Positions 1 through 47,800 of a stretch of 64,000 nucleotides of DNA are shown here, piece after piece. Location: NCBI GenBank assembly GCA_036898135.1, contig CM072517.1:59259490-59323489 (forward strand), given 5' to 3'. The translations under genes were made by a program, and so were the position numbers. Positions within the stretch are counted from its first letter, which is position 1. Each line of letters opens with the position of its first letter. Source of the DNA: Oncomelania hupensis. Lineage: Eukaryota; Mollusca; Gastropoda; Littorinimorpha; Pomatiopsidae. The notes under the pieces were generated by a model. That model made no database searches. It was not told the origin of the DNA and saw only the letters and a list, made by a program, of their open reading frames with translations.

Positions 1-430
1 CAACACTCCAAAGGCCACTCAACTCCTTTCGCTTGGCCAGTGCAGAGAAGAAGAGTGTGTCTAATCTGTCTTTATCCCTGTCAAAAGACTGAAAGTTATC
101 AGCAGAAGCACACTCTGATAAGAAGTCTGTGTACTGCAAACTGATTCTGTCCACATCTTCTTTCTTCACTCTTTTCTTCCCAACCATGTAGTCCAGACAC
201 TTATTGAGGCTGCTCTTAGCTTCAGACCTGACATCTGAATTGATTGCACAATTAACAATTGTGGAAGGTTTTAGCCAAGAAAGATGGCACACGACCCCAT
301 ATCTAATGGGGCTCTTTTGCAGGAGCTTCGTCACTGTCTCCAGCAAGAAGCCCTTGGCGCCTTCTAGTAGTAGTAGTAGTAGTAGTAATAGGGACAGATG
401 TAGGCCGTGGAGCCTTTCTGAACGTCCCAT
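1..430 (-). pseudogene. hAT-like transposase fragment, open at the window edge
   Basis: A minus-strand reading frame is open from an ATG at 430 to base 1. After a (CTA)n-encoded Leu run (about 366-391) it encodes EGAKGFLLETVTKLLQKSPI, then VKKEDVDRISLQYTDF and RDKDRLDTLFFSALAKR, ending LSGLWSV at the edge. This is the helical segment before the SHGQ-VERGFS region of a hAT-type transposase family common in invertebrates; the family is recognised from memory of its shape. It lies in the POLD1 intron after exon 20, same strand as the gene. The Leu run is probably a microsatellite translated by chance. Confidence 0.5.
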
Positions 431-480
431 CTTTTATATTTATTTACAATGGTCTGCATTGCATGCAATTTGCCTACATA

Positions 481-1056
481 TTAGTCATAGCTGTAAAATA
501 AGTCTATAAATTTTGGAATTGCATCCAACTGGTTTTTGAACTGATTAGTAGTTTTAGCACTCTTTAAAGACATTGGAAGGTCGTTCCAATGTCTTACAGT
601 TCTATATGAAAAAGAGAATTTCCTAACATTAGTGTTACAGTGTCTAACAAAGATTTTGCCTTCAGATAAGCGTGTCGTATTACTATGAGGATTAGCAAAA
701 AAGTCATTCCATTCTAAGTCATCAATGTTATTATAAATTTTGAATACTTGTATTAGGTCACCTCGTAATCTCCTACCAGACAGTGAATGTAAACCAAGGA
801 AAAAAAGTCGCTCTTTATAGGACATTTTTCTACATTCTATAAGTAACTTTGTTGCCCTTCTTTGAACTTTCTCTATAGCAATAGACTGCCGTTTAAGTTT
901 AGGATACCATACAGAATTTGCATATTCCAGATGGGGCCTCACCAAAGCCTTATACAACATACAAAATGATTCTTTATTAATAAATTTGAAAGTTCTTTTA
1001 ATTAGTCCAATCATTTTATTTGCTTTGTTTAATGCTGTTCTGAATATGAGTGTCAA
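481..1056 (-). pseudogene. non-LTR retrotransposon 3' RT fragment (Jockey/CR1-type)
   Basis: A 191-codon open frame encodes the C-terminal part of a LINE reverse transcriptase: LYKALVRPHLEYANSVWYP followed by IEKVQRRATKLL, then RRLRGDLIQVFKIYNN. These are thumb and post-RT signatures of Jockey/CR1-like elements. The catalytic palm is absent, so this is a 5'-truncated copy. No poly(A) tail is clear on the left side. Confidence 0.75.
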
Positions 1057-1619
1057 AATTTAAGGACATATTAAAAGTTACTCCAAGGTCTTTTTCTTCT
1101 TCACATGATTGTTCTGCATCGGCCGGATGAGAAAGGAAAAAGTAGGTTTATTGTGTCTTTAACCCGCAAGAGTAAGCAAGGGAAATAACCGCGCTAAAGA
1201 GAAAAATTAATTTGCTACTTTCGGTTTCAATCGCAACATCGCCGGGAGAACATCTCAAATAAACGGTATTTTCATTTTTCTTTCTTTTGAAGAAAAATGC
1301 TTGTCAAACTGAAAGATTGCCTTGTGGTTTTTTTTCCATGACTTTTCCATACCTATCTAGACAAATACATTTTTTCCATGGCTTTTCCAGCCCTGGAAAT
1401 CACTTTCTCTATTTTCCATAGCTTTTCCAGACTTCCATGACTCTGTACGAACCCTGGCTGGATTTAAAAGTGGCTATGTTCGGAGGGCTGCAAAAAGGTA
1501 GTGGGGTTCTTGCTGGCTACACAGTGTCACTTGTTTCCTTTAGAAGGGACCAAATTTTGCTATATGGCAAACAGTTTAAGACGGCAAGAAACAGGGAGAT
1601 GATGGCATGCCACCAGCTT

Positions 1620-3185
1620 CAGTTTCCTGAACTTGTGACACTGAGGAGAAAGTGACTAAACACAATCAATAAGATTACATAACACAAAATACAAACAAAA
1701 TTGAAAGAATGAATGAATGAGGGAAGGGAGAAATTAATCAATCGTGTCACATCCACTGCCTCAGCAGTGGGTAAACCCGTGTGTGCTAACGACCCGAGAA
1801 ACCACCACCCCAACTATCTAACACATAAATCACCAGAGGGAACAATTACAACATTTTTATTCACAAATACTAATCTATACTTTTATATAACTATTTAACC
1901 CACCCGTATATCCACAATCACACTTAAATATAATAGAAACAAACCTAGTAAACAAACAATAAGAAATGAAATGCAGATTTTCTTTAGTCTTTCTTGCTAC
2001 AAGATCACAAGTGGCTGTGGAATAGTACATTATTCAACTCATTTGTAATACAAAAAGGCTAAATAATATTTTAAACAGTAATAACAATATTTCTCAGTGG
2101 ATACAAACTATACATGATACTTGACTATAGAAAATGCCGCTCCAACTAAGTAGATATAATTTCTTGGAAAAGATAATGAAGCTGACTTATTTTATCTTAT
2201 CTATAATGTGGCTTTATACAACCGGCAACTGACATTCTTTAAAGTTCATCTTCTTGAGCAATTTTATGAGGGAATAATAAACAACTTTTCCGTTATGGAC
2301 TTTCTAAGTTAGTTTCACTGTATGGCAGTCAGCGCCCAGCATGTCAGTTGAAACCCCAGTTGTTCACATAGGTTCCCAGTGGTTCCGGTCAAAGCCCAGC
2401 CATGTCACACACCAACATGGAGATGTCAATACCAGTACACTAAGATATACACAAGAGTAGATTCTTGCATAATTAATTAACTTACATAAGAAAAATACCC
2501 ACATACTCTTCTGCATCCCAGGGCACGTTATTACCCTTCTCTGTTCTATCCATGATCATGCTCATTCATAAATTACCTCCCTTTATTATAATTGAAAACG
2601 AATGAACTCCCCAAATTATTTCCCTTTATTGGAATCCTTTTAATTGTTATTTACGAATTATGTCCCTTTTTCAACCAAAACAATTCCATTTATAAATTAT
2701 ATATCTTTTCTTAATTATTTTTTAAAAAAAAGTTTTCTTTTACATTTTACTTCTCTTTACACTGCTAGCAAAGAATCCAAACCTGTCATGCAAAAATTAC
2801 CTCTTTTCACAAATGTTGAAACAAATTACGAAATGTAAATTATTTATTTCCTTCCATACAAAAGCATACTTTCTTCATTAATATTTTTTTCATTCAGAAC
2901 TTAAAATATATACATGTTTATACAAATATGCTTGCACCCAAGCAAAATGGCCAATTAGGGATTGCCGGCAAGTACTTACGCTACTGGTGTTTTCCTTGGA
3001 CACGACGACACAACACAACGCAACGACGACACAAGTCATAATGGATCACAGATGAGCATGCAGCTCTCTTCTTTCCAGGACGACTGGATACTGCCTTGCG
3101 GTACCGTCACAGCATGACGACATACAGTTTGATATGGTGGCAAATAGTACACAAGTACGGCCCACACAATCCCCCCCTTGAAAAA
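1620..3185 (-). mobile_element. possible long LTR with polypurine tract, minus orientation
   Basis: Read on the minus strand, a run AAGGGGGGGAT (3169-3179) is followed by TGTGTGGGCCG starting at 3168, the layout of a polypurine tract abutting an LTR. The AT-rich stretch to its left (about 1.7-3.1 kb) would be LTR sequence, but neither the far LTR end nor a target duplication was found. Tentative. Confidence 0.3.
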
Positions 3186-3549
3186 CGCTACTGGCACTAG
3201 AGTACTTCTGTTTCCAAAATTCCTCTCTGCGACTCCTCGATGTAGCTACATACAGCAGTTTTATTTGCTCGCACTCTCAAATTTAGTGCGCATATCGCTC
3301 ACCGCAAAAACTTGTAACTGAACGTGATAATACACACCTGCCCTCATGCCCATATAGTGGCAGTCTTGACCAGTTTAGGGTGACGAAAGCAAAACTAACA
3401 AAACGACGCATTATTTGCAAACATAACAATAAACTTTCATTTATTTTGTCTCCCTCACCTTCCACCCTCTATAACAGGCTTAGAAACCTTAATATCACAG
3501 GTTTAGACAACTGAGCCGTGACAAATAGAAAGAAGAATAAGAAACCTAC

Positions 3550-38091
<34,542 letters not shown>

Positions 38092-38104
38092 GTAACCGGT
38101 TCAA

Positions 38105-40249
38105 CTGTCAGTCCAAGAACAAAATAAATTAATAATACAATCAAATGATGGTTTATCATCCTTCAAACATAAGCAAGAATCAATCAACAGGGGACGAGTG
38201 TTGAAAGACAGAATATATAATAAGCTTGCCCACCAGATTATCGATTCCTCCAAAATTGGCAGTCCACCAGAATTCTTGCCAGCCTGTTTACAACTATCCC
38301 TATAAATGAACTTAAATGTTTGACTCGAGAGTCTAGTCTAGCCTCTAACTGAGTGTCAGCATAGGCTGTGGGAAAATGCATGCCTCAACAGACTCTGACA
38401 CTTGGATTAGAGTTCGTGTCAACACTGTTTTTGGGACAGCACTGTTCTGCCAGCCTCTATAACTATAAGCTAGTTAGCATTGCAACCGCAGCTCTATAGC
38501 ACTGCAGTGAACAGCCTATAGACGACAGTGCTCCACTCACAAAATTGTGAGAAAGAACTTGCACAGTTGCAGTTACGAAGAAGAGGAAGGGATGAGTGAG
38601 AATAACCAAGGTTGTACGCTGAGTCAGTCACTGCTTAATGGACTGTAGCTTCGCACAGTCTGCAAATATGGCAAACAGACCAGTGATGTAACTGTAAGGT
38701 TTAGATTTTACTAGTATAGTATTAGTAACATAGTATGTCTGGGTTTGGGTGAGGAGTTAGCAAACCGAATGAAATATATTTGGTAACTTTTCTTAAAACG
38801 TTTCTTCTTCCCATCTATCATACAACTTATTATTTACAAGTTTGACAATTACTTTTAAACAAAGGCATTGGGGAAGGAGCTCTAGGTGAGGAGGGGGGAT
38901 GTTAATGGAGTGAGGGAGTTGTTTTTTTTTTTGTACTGCGCTGTGGGTTTGTTCACTAGAGTAAGAAAATGAGGAACAAGAAAGAGAGCACTGTTAAAGA
39001 GAGCACATTTGCTTAATTTGAAAAATACTAAAAAGTAAAAATAGACAGCCACTGCACATGCATATCCATATGAAATCTTAATTAGGTGACACACAACTGA
39101 ACTACACTACCTTAAACTGTATCTCACTATCATCATTACTGTCTCCAAACACAAAGATGTATTGTAAATAACTGTGCACTTTGGCCTTTAGACTAAACTG
39201 TAGTTTACAAAACCTTCAACTTTCACTTTCGAGTTGGATAATTCCACGCCAATGGTTCAACATAAATTCCATTAAGTAAACTGCACAGCAGGTTTGCTCT
39301 GTCAGAAAAAAATAAATGGTTAATAGTGTGGTTACACAAAAGCTAAAATGTCATCAACGTGACGTCAAAAACAAATAAACATTTATGTCTGTAAACAAAA
39401 TAATTAAACGTACCATGGGACAGTTCCTCCCGCCAGAAATATCCACAGCATGCGCGATTACGTCCCTTAGAAAGGGAGCTAAGTCATATAGAAACAAAAC
39501 GTCTGAATAAATGATTATTTCTTGTTGTTGTTGTTGTTGTTGTTGTTGTTTTTCTTCTGGCACCACGGATATGTGTGTAGTTATATTATACTATATATTT
39601 CTTTCTTTCTTTATTTATATATTTATTATCTTATAATATGAGATCAAACAATTAGACAAGGTAGGAGGGAGGATGGGGGCGAGGAGAACCAGTAACTTGT
39701 ATATTTTAAAAATCATCCACCATACATTATAGGTCCTCTCCCCTCTCCCTCCCCACCCCCCCCCCCCCATACAATAGAAGATCCGTTGGATCTCATTTTT
39801 GATATGATGATGATGGTCATTGTTGTCAGGGTGGCGACGTGGTGATCGTCCTTAACGCTCATGCAATAGGACGTTAAGCATCGTTTTCCGTCCGTCCCTC
39901 CCCCCCCCCCCCCAACACCGCTCCCCTCTTGTCTCTTTCCTCATTGTCTGCTAAAAGACAAGAGAGATGGAGAAGACGGTAAAGTTTCTGCTACGCCGTT
40001 TAACCGTGGAGGTCGTAGATCTATACTTATAAGCAATTACAGATAATCAACGTGAGTCAGTTGCAGATTGCAAAGGAGCCATCAAAGAAGGTAGGCTACG
40101 CAAAGAACGGTCATAAGGAGATTCCCTTCTATAAAGTTACAAGACGGTGTCACATCCTTCAAGTTCCGGGTCTCCTAGTTTATCCGAGCGCATTTGCGCA
40201 TGCGCCAGGTCATGTCGGGCCGGCTTTTTCACGAAGTTCTTATGCGGCA
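38105..40249. other. region upstream of POLD1
   Basis: Apart from the candidate first exon (39414-39480), a (CAA)n tract near 39523-39550 and poly-C runs at 39757-39770 and 39901-39913, nothing was recognised. Confidence 0.5.
39414..39480 (-). promoter_or_regulatory. candidate POLD1 untranslated first exon and promoter
   Basis: Inference only. On the minus strand CATG|GTACGT is a good donor, preceded by a CTGGCGGGAGG box (39423-39438) that resembles an E2F site; E2F control is known for replication genes. It could splice to the TGACAG acceptor just 5' of the POLD1 start. No transcript data available. Confidence 0.22.
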
Positions 40250-40320
40250 TAACCCTAACCCTAACCCAAACCCTAACCCTAAACTCTTAACTCTAACCCA
40301 AACCCTAACCCTAACCCTTA
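40250..40320 (+). repeat. interstitial telomere-like array
   Basis: About 11 imperfect CCCTAA units (AACCCTAACCCTAACCCAAA and variants). TTAGGG is the usual animal telomere repeat, so this is a short degenerate internal array. Confidence 0.9.
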
Positions 40321-40863
40321 TGAAGACTATGATAGCACTGTGCGCATGCGTCGAATTTTGTAACGCGTCGACCAATCAGAATGCTCCCATTCGCTCCCAG
40401 CCCAGCTAAGATACTAGGAACTGTGAGGATGTCACAACGGTCAGCGCGCAGCGCCCTCCAACGAGTAAAATGATAAATAACTCAAGGGAGATAACCGTCC
40501 GCTTAGCGATCTGTAAACAAGCCTTCTTTTGCCGGACGCCATACCATCGCTTCCTGGCCGATATTCATGGCGTTTTTGCATATAAGCATACTGTAATATG
40601 TCTTTAGATGCATCAACATATCACAAGTCATTATAATACTTAAAATAAAATAAAAATCCGTCCGAATTTTAAAACGTGAAAGCTGAAACGATCGAGCCCC
40701 GCTCATGCCTGTGTAACCTTCTAAATGAAAAGATTTAAAAAAAAAAAAATTTAACACCTATAAAATATGATAATTGTTTGAGGGAGTTGGTGTGGGGAAA
40801 CACATTTACATGAGATAATAATTTGCTTGTACATTTTACATTGGAACTGTAAAAAGATAGTTG

Positions 40864-40867
<4 letters not shown>

Positions 40868-40901
<34 letters not shown>
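40868..40901 (+). repeat. (GT)n microsatellite
   Basis: About 16 uninterrupted GT units. Confidence 0.95.
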
Positions 40902-41118
40902 TATGTTTTTACACTGTATTCCTAGTAACATAGAAGAGAGAAATATTATGCACAATTTATGCACTTGATATGATTCATGGCAGTAACTTTACTAGCTAGT
41001 TTCCAGTTATTACTTTTTGTATGTATGTGTGTTGCAAATAACAAGAACTATGTTAAACACACACACACACACAAATCAGATGATAGACACACACAAAAGA
41101 ATACACTTACACATATAC

Positions 41119-41122
<4 letters not shown>

Positions 41123-41189
<67 letters not shown>
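41123..41189 (+). repeat. (GA)n microsatellite
   Basis: More than 30 uninterrupted GA units, preceded by CA-rich sequence. Confidence 0.95.
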
Positions 41190-41193
<4 letters not shown>

Positions 41194-41495
41194 AAGTGTT
41201 TTTACACACACTGACAATGAACAATGATCAAATGTAGTACTGTTACAATACAATTATTTATTATTCCGTTTGTTTCACACCAGCAGGCTTAAAAAAAACC
41301 AAAACAACCAATAATACATACAAACTTATTTTAACTATCATAGTTGATGCAAAATGAAATAAGGTAGTGATATTTTTCAAGCTCTTATTGCATTTCGGTT
41401 AGGATTATGATAGGCTTTGAACTCATGCCAACATTAACATTTTGCAAGGAACAGATAGACATTGCTACAAACATGATTTCAAAACTATTCAGAAC

Positions 41496-41498
<3 letters not shown>

Positions 41499-41554
<56 letters not shown>
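41499..41554 (+). repeat. (AC)n microsatellite
   Basis: About 27 uninterrupted AC units; AT-rich sequence without features follows to about 42530. Confidence 0.95.
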
Positions 41555-41556
<2 letters not shown>

Positions 41557-42534
41557 ATGATTCACACATTAGAAAAAAAATCAGAAAAGACAACATTACA
41601 AAAGGATGTACTAAAATAAAATTAAAAATAAAGTAATAATAACAATTAGTATAATAATAATAAAATAAATAAATAACTAAAAATAAATAAAGTTAAAAAT
41701 AAAAACCAAGAACAACAACAGCAGTCAGACCTACGACATTTTAATCAAAGTGTTTTTGGTATTGCACTGAAAACAATGTATATACACACATGCTCATAAT
41801 CATGTTATTGAGCTCGTACGCTTTCTCCCCAATGTCCGCGATGCTTTTCAGCAACAAAGGGACGTAATTATCATTTTATCCGCTTGGCGGCGCTCGCGCT
41901 TATCGTTTCGCTATTCTAGGCCTTATGACAGTTCTTTGCGTAGTAGATATTCTTTGGAGCCATGCACACACTCAGTTTAGGACGACTTAATAATGTTCAA
42001 CGCATAGGCCTACGGGGCTTTGAAAGCCTCTCCATGTCCTACAACGGCGGGAAGCTGAAAACGCGATGCTTTGATGAATGAATAAATGAATGAATGAATG
42101 AAATATAATGTATTGCTTATCTGTGAGCAAAGTGTCTCCGATGGGGGGAAGGAAAAGTGAAAACGTGTTATTTAGGGTCTAGGCCTAAATTATGACTGGC
42201 TTAACGAAAACGCATCAACCAATAGTCGGCCGGGCATTTACAGTCCTTTCAATGTCTATGAAATGATCAACGATGAACAACGATGATCGGCGCTGTTCAA
42301 CACTGTTCAAGAGCTATGAGCTGCTTGGTTGTAATTAGTTCTCTGTGCTTTTGGTTTGGCACATGTTTGATTTCAACCAGTGAGGGCTGCTTTCTTAGCT
42401 AAGGCACGATAGTTCAGGCCCCGGATCTAGTGTAGTCCGGAAATAGCACTATTTAACAGCAAAGGTATTAGTTTGATCGAACGCTGCACAACAAGCGACA
42501 TTCGGAACACTTTAGTTCGATCTGCGCCTTAATT

Positions 42535-42539
<5 letters not shown>

Positions 42540-42619
<80 letters not shown>

Positions 42620-42716
42620 CTTTGGGTCAGTTTTCAAGGGAAAGATAAGAGCCTTCTCCCTCCACTCCCCCCTCCCTTTCTCTCTCCTACCCTCCAGTCT
42701 CTTCTAAATGTCAATC

Positions 42717-42756
<40 letters not shown>

Positions 42757-42832
42757 CTTCTTCTTCTTCTTCTTCTTCTTCTTCTTCTTCTTCTTCTTCT
42801 TCTTCTTCTTCTTCTTCTTCCTCCTCCTCCTC
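42540..42832 (+). repeat. compound microsatellite (CT)n, (TTG)n, (TTC)n
   Basis: CT run at 42540-42609, TTG run at 42718-42756 and TTC run at 42757-42818 grading into CTC. Confidence 0.95.
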
Positions 42833-43384
42833 CTGCCTCCTCCTCCTCGTCTTCCTAATTCTTCTTCTCTAATTCTTTTTATCCTCCTCCTAAGTCTTCT
42901 TCTTCTTCCTTTTCTTCTGAGCTTCTAATATTTTATTGCAATACATAATAATTACATGCACCTACATACATGAAGACTGAACGTTTGTTTTACAAATTTT
43001 AAAAAAAGTATTGACAGGATGCGATCGAGGAATCGTGTTGTTTTGAAATGTGTGGGTGTGCTAGTTTGTATTGTTTACAAACACACAGCTGAGAGGCAAA
43101 CTAATAGGAACAAAACGAACGAACAAACACACAAACAAACTAATTACAAAATACTTACGAGGAAATTCTCTCAACCTGGACTGCACCTGGATCTTCTTTC
43201 GGGCAAGCAGGCGTCCTTTTTTTTCCTTTTCTTTTTTTTGAAATTCTTCAAGTCGGGGATAAATATTGAAAGTTTCCAGTTTCATACTCCTATGCAGCTC
43301 TTAATGGACTTTACAAAGCATGTGATTGGCAACTGATACCGACTTTAAATTGTGGACTTATATTTCCTAGGTGTCGGGGTTTCC

Positions 43385-43670
43385 GAAGTGCCACAGTTAG
43401 CCTAGGGGTGCCTTGGTGGCGCAGAGGGTTAGTCGCCGGTTTCCTACAGTATGTCGAAGGTCGCGGGTTTCAGTCCCAGAATAAGGGGCGAACTTGCCTT
43501 TACGCCACACGTTTGAGAGATAGTGTTATTGAACTATGTGTGAGAGTGGGTTAAACATGCTTGCGAGCGTGTGTGTGTTGGTACAGATCGCCGCGCTTTG
43601 AGTCTGATTTGTGATGTGTGGGGAAAGCGCGTATAATTATATAGCATCCAGTACTATTAGTATTAATATA
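43385..43670 (+). repeat. tRNA-headed SINE
   Basis: Head GGTGCCTTGGTGGCGCAGAG (A-box region) and GGGTTTCAGTCCC (B-box region), then a body ending GCGCGTATAATTATATAGCA and an AT-rich tail. Parts recur around 18205-19090. Confidence 0.6.
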
Positions 43671-44114
43671 GTATTAATACAATGTAGAAGAAGAAGAAGC
43701 TGACGAAGAACAAGAAGAAGATTTTTTGTTGTTGTTGTTGCAGAAATGGAGATGGCGGTTTCAATTTCTCACTGAAGACGGGACCCAGGGAGAGTGAAAA
43801 TCAATCACGCTTTGTGCCCCTAGGCTATCTGGCACTAAGGGGTCAGTAATAACCCCCCCGCCTAAAAGCTGAAGCAAAGAATTGGAACCGAGGGACATCA
43901 CATTTCACTCAATCTTTAAATTAACAGTAGGCTTATATCTTGATAGTCAAGTGGCAAGAGTGAACTTTTACAGAAAGAGAGAGAGAGAGAGAAATGAGAG
44001 AGAGAGAAAGAGAGAGAGAATCAGACAGACAGAGACAGACAGGCGTGAGAAACAGACAGAGACAGGGAGATAGAGAGAGACAGACAGACGCACAGATAGG
44101 CAGAGACAGAGATA

Positions 44115-44315
44115 CAATATATGAATGATGATGGATGAACATTGAATTTAACGTCCACACCCACCATTGGCGATACGGCAGACGGGCCGCATAACCATCC
44201 CAGGGAAAGAGGGGATAGTGATCTAAATCAACACTGAACCACCAAAGCAATCATACTGCTAAAATGGACAGTAAAAATGGCCACATTTTATATCGCCCAC
44301 CACGGGATTCGAGAC
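44115..44315 (-). repeat. SINE-like repeat with AGCAGTATGATTGCT core, copy 2
   Basis: The minus strand carries TCGAATCCCGTGG (B-box-like), AGCAGTATGATTGCTTTGGT and GGTTCAGTGTTG, shared with 4355-4655; preceded by a GA/CAGACA-rich tract (43970-44110). Confidence 0.55.
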
Positions 44316-44759
44316 AGAGAGAAAGACAAAGACATAGAGGATTTCTTTTTTATTCTTTTTTTTTTGGGACGGGGGCTGGAGGGGTGGGTGTGGTTTAAAG
44401 TAATGTTGTTAAATGTGACCACAAATTGGCACACTTATCAAACTGTCTTCTAAAACCTAATGCTGCCCGCGGGACTTTACGTTTAGTTCAACTTTGTTAC
44501 AGTTTATTTTAGTGTAGATTAGTTTAGTTAAGAGTAGAGTTTTCTTCCTTATTTAATTTTTTTTAAAATGGACCCTTGGAAACGCACCCTTAACCCCAAC
44601 CCCACCTCCTTCCTACCCCAACCCCCCCCCCTCTCATCTCCTTTTCCCGCCTCACCAAAAAAATAAAATTAAAATTAAAACGACCGTGTTCAAACAAATA
44701 CGTATACAGTAGCATTTCGCTTTACACGATAAAGATGCTGCCTGCAAGTCACTTCTTAA

Positions 44760-44856
44760 TCTGATCCCTGCGGGAGAAGTGTCGCCAATTGGCTACACAT
44801 TCAGTAAGATTGGTCAGGGTTGCTGAGGATAGAAAAAGCTGGCGTACGCTGCTTAA
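44760..44856 (+). mobile_element. LINE copy 4, left part, split by DNA transposon
   Basis: The plus strand encodes VRVAEDRKSWRTL, matching the last coding part of the (GGATA)n-tail LINE. It resumes at 48339 on the far side of the TTAA element. Confidence 0.8.
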
Positions 44857-47800
44857 GGCCAGACTAAACACGAAAAAAATGATAAAATCTAATTTTTTTT
44901 CAAAAAATCACTTTTGGGGATTTTTACAGATTTTGCATCTACAATGTGTCTACTATAACTGTAATACATCAGTTTTTCTTGAAATTTACATTTTTATGCC
45001 TAAAATTGATGTTTTTGTGGGGTGGGGTGTGGATATTGATGATGAATTTGTTTGTTTATACCTCCATTTCATTCATTTTCCACCCTTAGTTACGCTAGTT
45101 TCGATTCTAAAAATAGGCTCATGTCATATACCGCACGAACGAGAAAACTATGCTCTTTCTTGTCATATTGGGATGATCTCCCTTAGTTTATTCACGAAGG
45201 ACTAAATGATGCGCGAACAGAACAAGTATCTTGTACGGAAAGTACCATATATGGAAACAGCCTTCACCTTGCTTGTTTGACCTGCTTTGCATTTTTATCC
45301 GATTGGCTCTCTTTACTCCCGAATGGCGTTCGGCTGCCAAAGTGTTGGTCGGAAATGTATGCGCATGCGCAGAAGTTGGCTTTACGTTTCCGCTGATATT
45401 GTACCGACAACGAATGAATTTATAGTTTTTACATAAAATTCCGAAATGCCTCCTGCAAAATCGACGCCTACACGGCAGTTCAAAGGAAAGAGTGGACGAA
45501 AAAGATGTTCTCAATTGATGCAAGCCAGGGAGAAAAAGCGTAGTAAGCTGAATGAGCCGGAAAATGAAGAGGTTTGTGTTATGACACCTATGTCAACATC
45601 GCTCCTAGCAGAAAAGGAAAGTAGCCCTGACAGTGACACACAAACTACTAGTGCACACATTTCTTCATCAGCATCTAAGCTTCGACGATTTTCTAAAGAC
45701 AGTGAGCCTGGTTGTACTGACAACAGTGACCATAGACCGCAGAGAAATTGGTTATTTGCCGAGTGTGGTCAGCTCGACAAGCTTTTGGCTGATGTACAAT
45801 GCCCAAACTTTGAATGTACTGGCACCCTTAGCATCACGTCTAGTCCTTCAATGGGTATGGCTGTTGAACTGAAACTAACATGTAGTATGTGCAAGTACTA
45901 CAAGACAGAGTGTTCTTCTCCTAAGATCAACAACAAAAACCATATAAGTAATGTACCCTTTGAAGTAAACAGACAGTGTGTATTGTATACACATGAGATA
46001 GGGTCTGGTTATAGAGCCATCCAAAAGCTTGGCACAACATTTGGACTTCCAATAATGAGTCATGTCACTTTCAATAGACTGGATGAGCACATTAGCCAGA
46101 CAATTGTTAATGTATCTCAAGATTGTCTCCACAAAACTGTTGAAAAGGTAAAGGAGGCTTACAATCTCCAGTCTGCTAATGCTGACCAACAACGTCCATT
46201 GTATGGGGATGAAGTACAGACTGAATGGGGGACAGATGATGGCATAATCTCTATTGATGTGTCCTTTGATGGCACATGGCACAAAAGAGGATTCACAAGC
46301 CATTATGGTGTGGGCATAATCATCGATGTTCTTACAGGATATGTGATTGATTATGAGGTGATGTCAACATACTGCCACACATGTAGTGTCAACGGACATA
46401 AACTTGCCAGAATGAGTGACCAAGAACAAATAGAATGGTATGAAGACCATCAGCACCAGTGCCAGAAAAACCACCATGGGTCAGCCAAGTCAATGGAAGC
46501 AGATGCGGCAGTAAAGATGTGGAAACGGTAAGTGTAACTTTTTCTATATTGGATAAATTTCTTGAATGTAGCTGCATACAGAAAAAATAATCTTGCTTGC
46601 AGGTGGTATTTAAAATATGCATGTAATACAATAATAATTATAGTTTTATTTTGTATGAAATATAACATGATGCCGCCAGTTTATCAAATTCAAATAATGT
46701 TTACAGGTCTGTTGGGCGGTACAACCTGAGGTATCGGACAATGCTAAGCGACGGAGATTCCTCTGCATTTGCTGCTGTTCAAAAGGCTACACCATATGGA
46801 CCGCAAAGACCGATCATCAAGCTGGAGTGCATCAATCATGTACAGAAGAGAATGGGTACTGCACTTCGCAAGAAGGCCAAAGAAGCAAAGCTCGGGGGAA
46901 GAGGTCAGGGCAAGCTAACGCAAGGAAAGTGCCAGAAACTGCAAGATTACTACAGGTAATTATTAGTATTTTATTGTATATTTAAATTACTTTTCTCTCT
47001 CCAGGTAATAATTTTTTATATAAATTTTTTGTTTCACTTATACTATATGTGGATTATACTCTTTTTTTTTACAGAGGGGCCTTATTGAACAACCTGGGCA
47101 ACGTAAAGGACATGCAGACAGCAATCTGGGCAACACTGTACCACTGTGCCTCAACTGATGCAAAACCACATCACACACATTGTCCAGCTGGAACAGAGTC
47201 ATGGTGTTTTTTCAGGAAAGCGCAAGCACAGGGGAAGCGCCCTCCGCTGCACGCCAACCACAATGCCACTGCCATAAATGAACAAGTCTTCAAAGAATTG
47301 ATACCCATTTACAGAAGGATGGCCAGCCCTGAGTTAATGGGCAAGATCATGCATGGAAAGACACAAAACTCCAACGAGTCACTGAACAATGTGATCTGGA
47401 CTCTTTGCCCCAAAGAAGTGTTCTGTGGCAAACAGCGAGTGACAGCGGCGGTGGCTGAAGCTGTGGACAGGTTCAACAGGGGAGGGTTCCAGTTTGCTGA
47501 GGTTCTGAAGAGGTTGGATCTGAGTCTGAATGCTGCAACAGCCACATCTCTGACAAAGAGAGATAGACTAAGAATAAAGAAGGCTGAGAAGTCGGCGGAA
47601 GCAGCTTCAAGACTGCGGCGTCGCGAACGCTATGTTGAGCGCAGGCAGGAACTTGCACATCAGGAAGACATTGAGGGTGCCACTTATGCTCCAGGGCTTC
47701 TGGCTGATGCTGTTTAATGCAGAAATGTTGATTTAAGTTGTAGTAGTCACCATTACTTGTTTGAGATTGAAAGACAGTGCGAAAAACATTTTTGACGACT

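Noticed and set aside
39354..39566. Gln-rich 70-codon minus ORF
   Set aside because: The Gln run is a (CAA)n microsatellite and the rest shows no similarity; part of the region is better explained as a POLD1 untranslated exon candidate.
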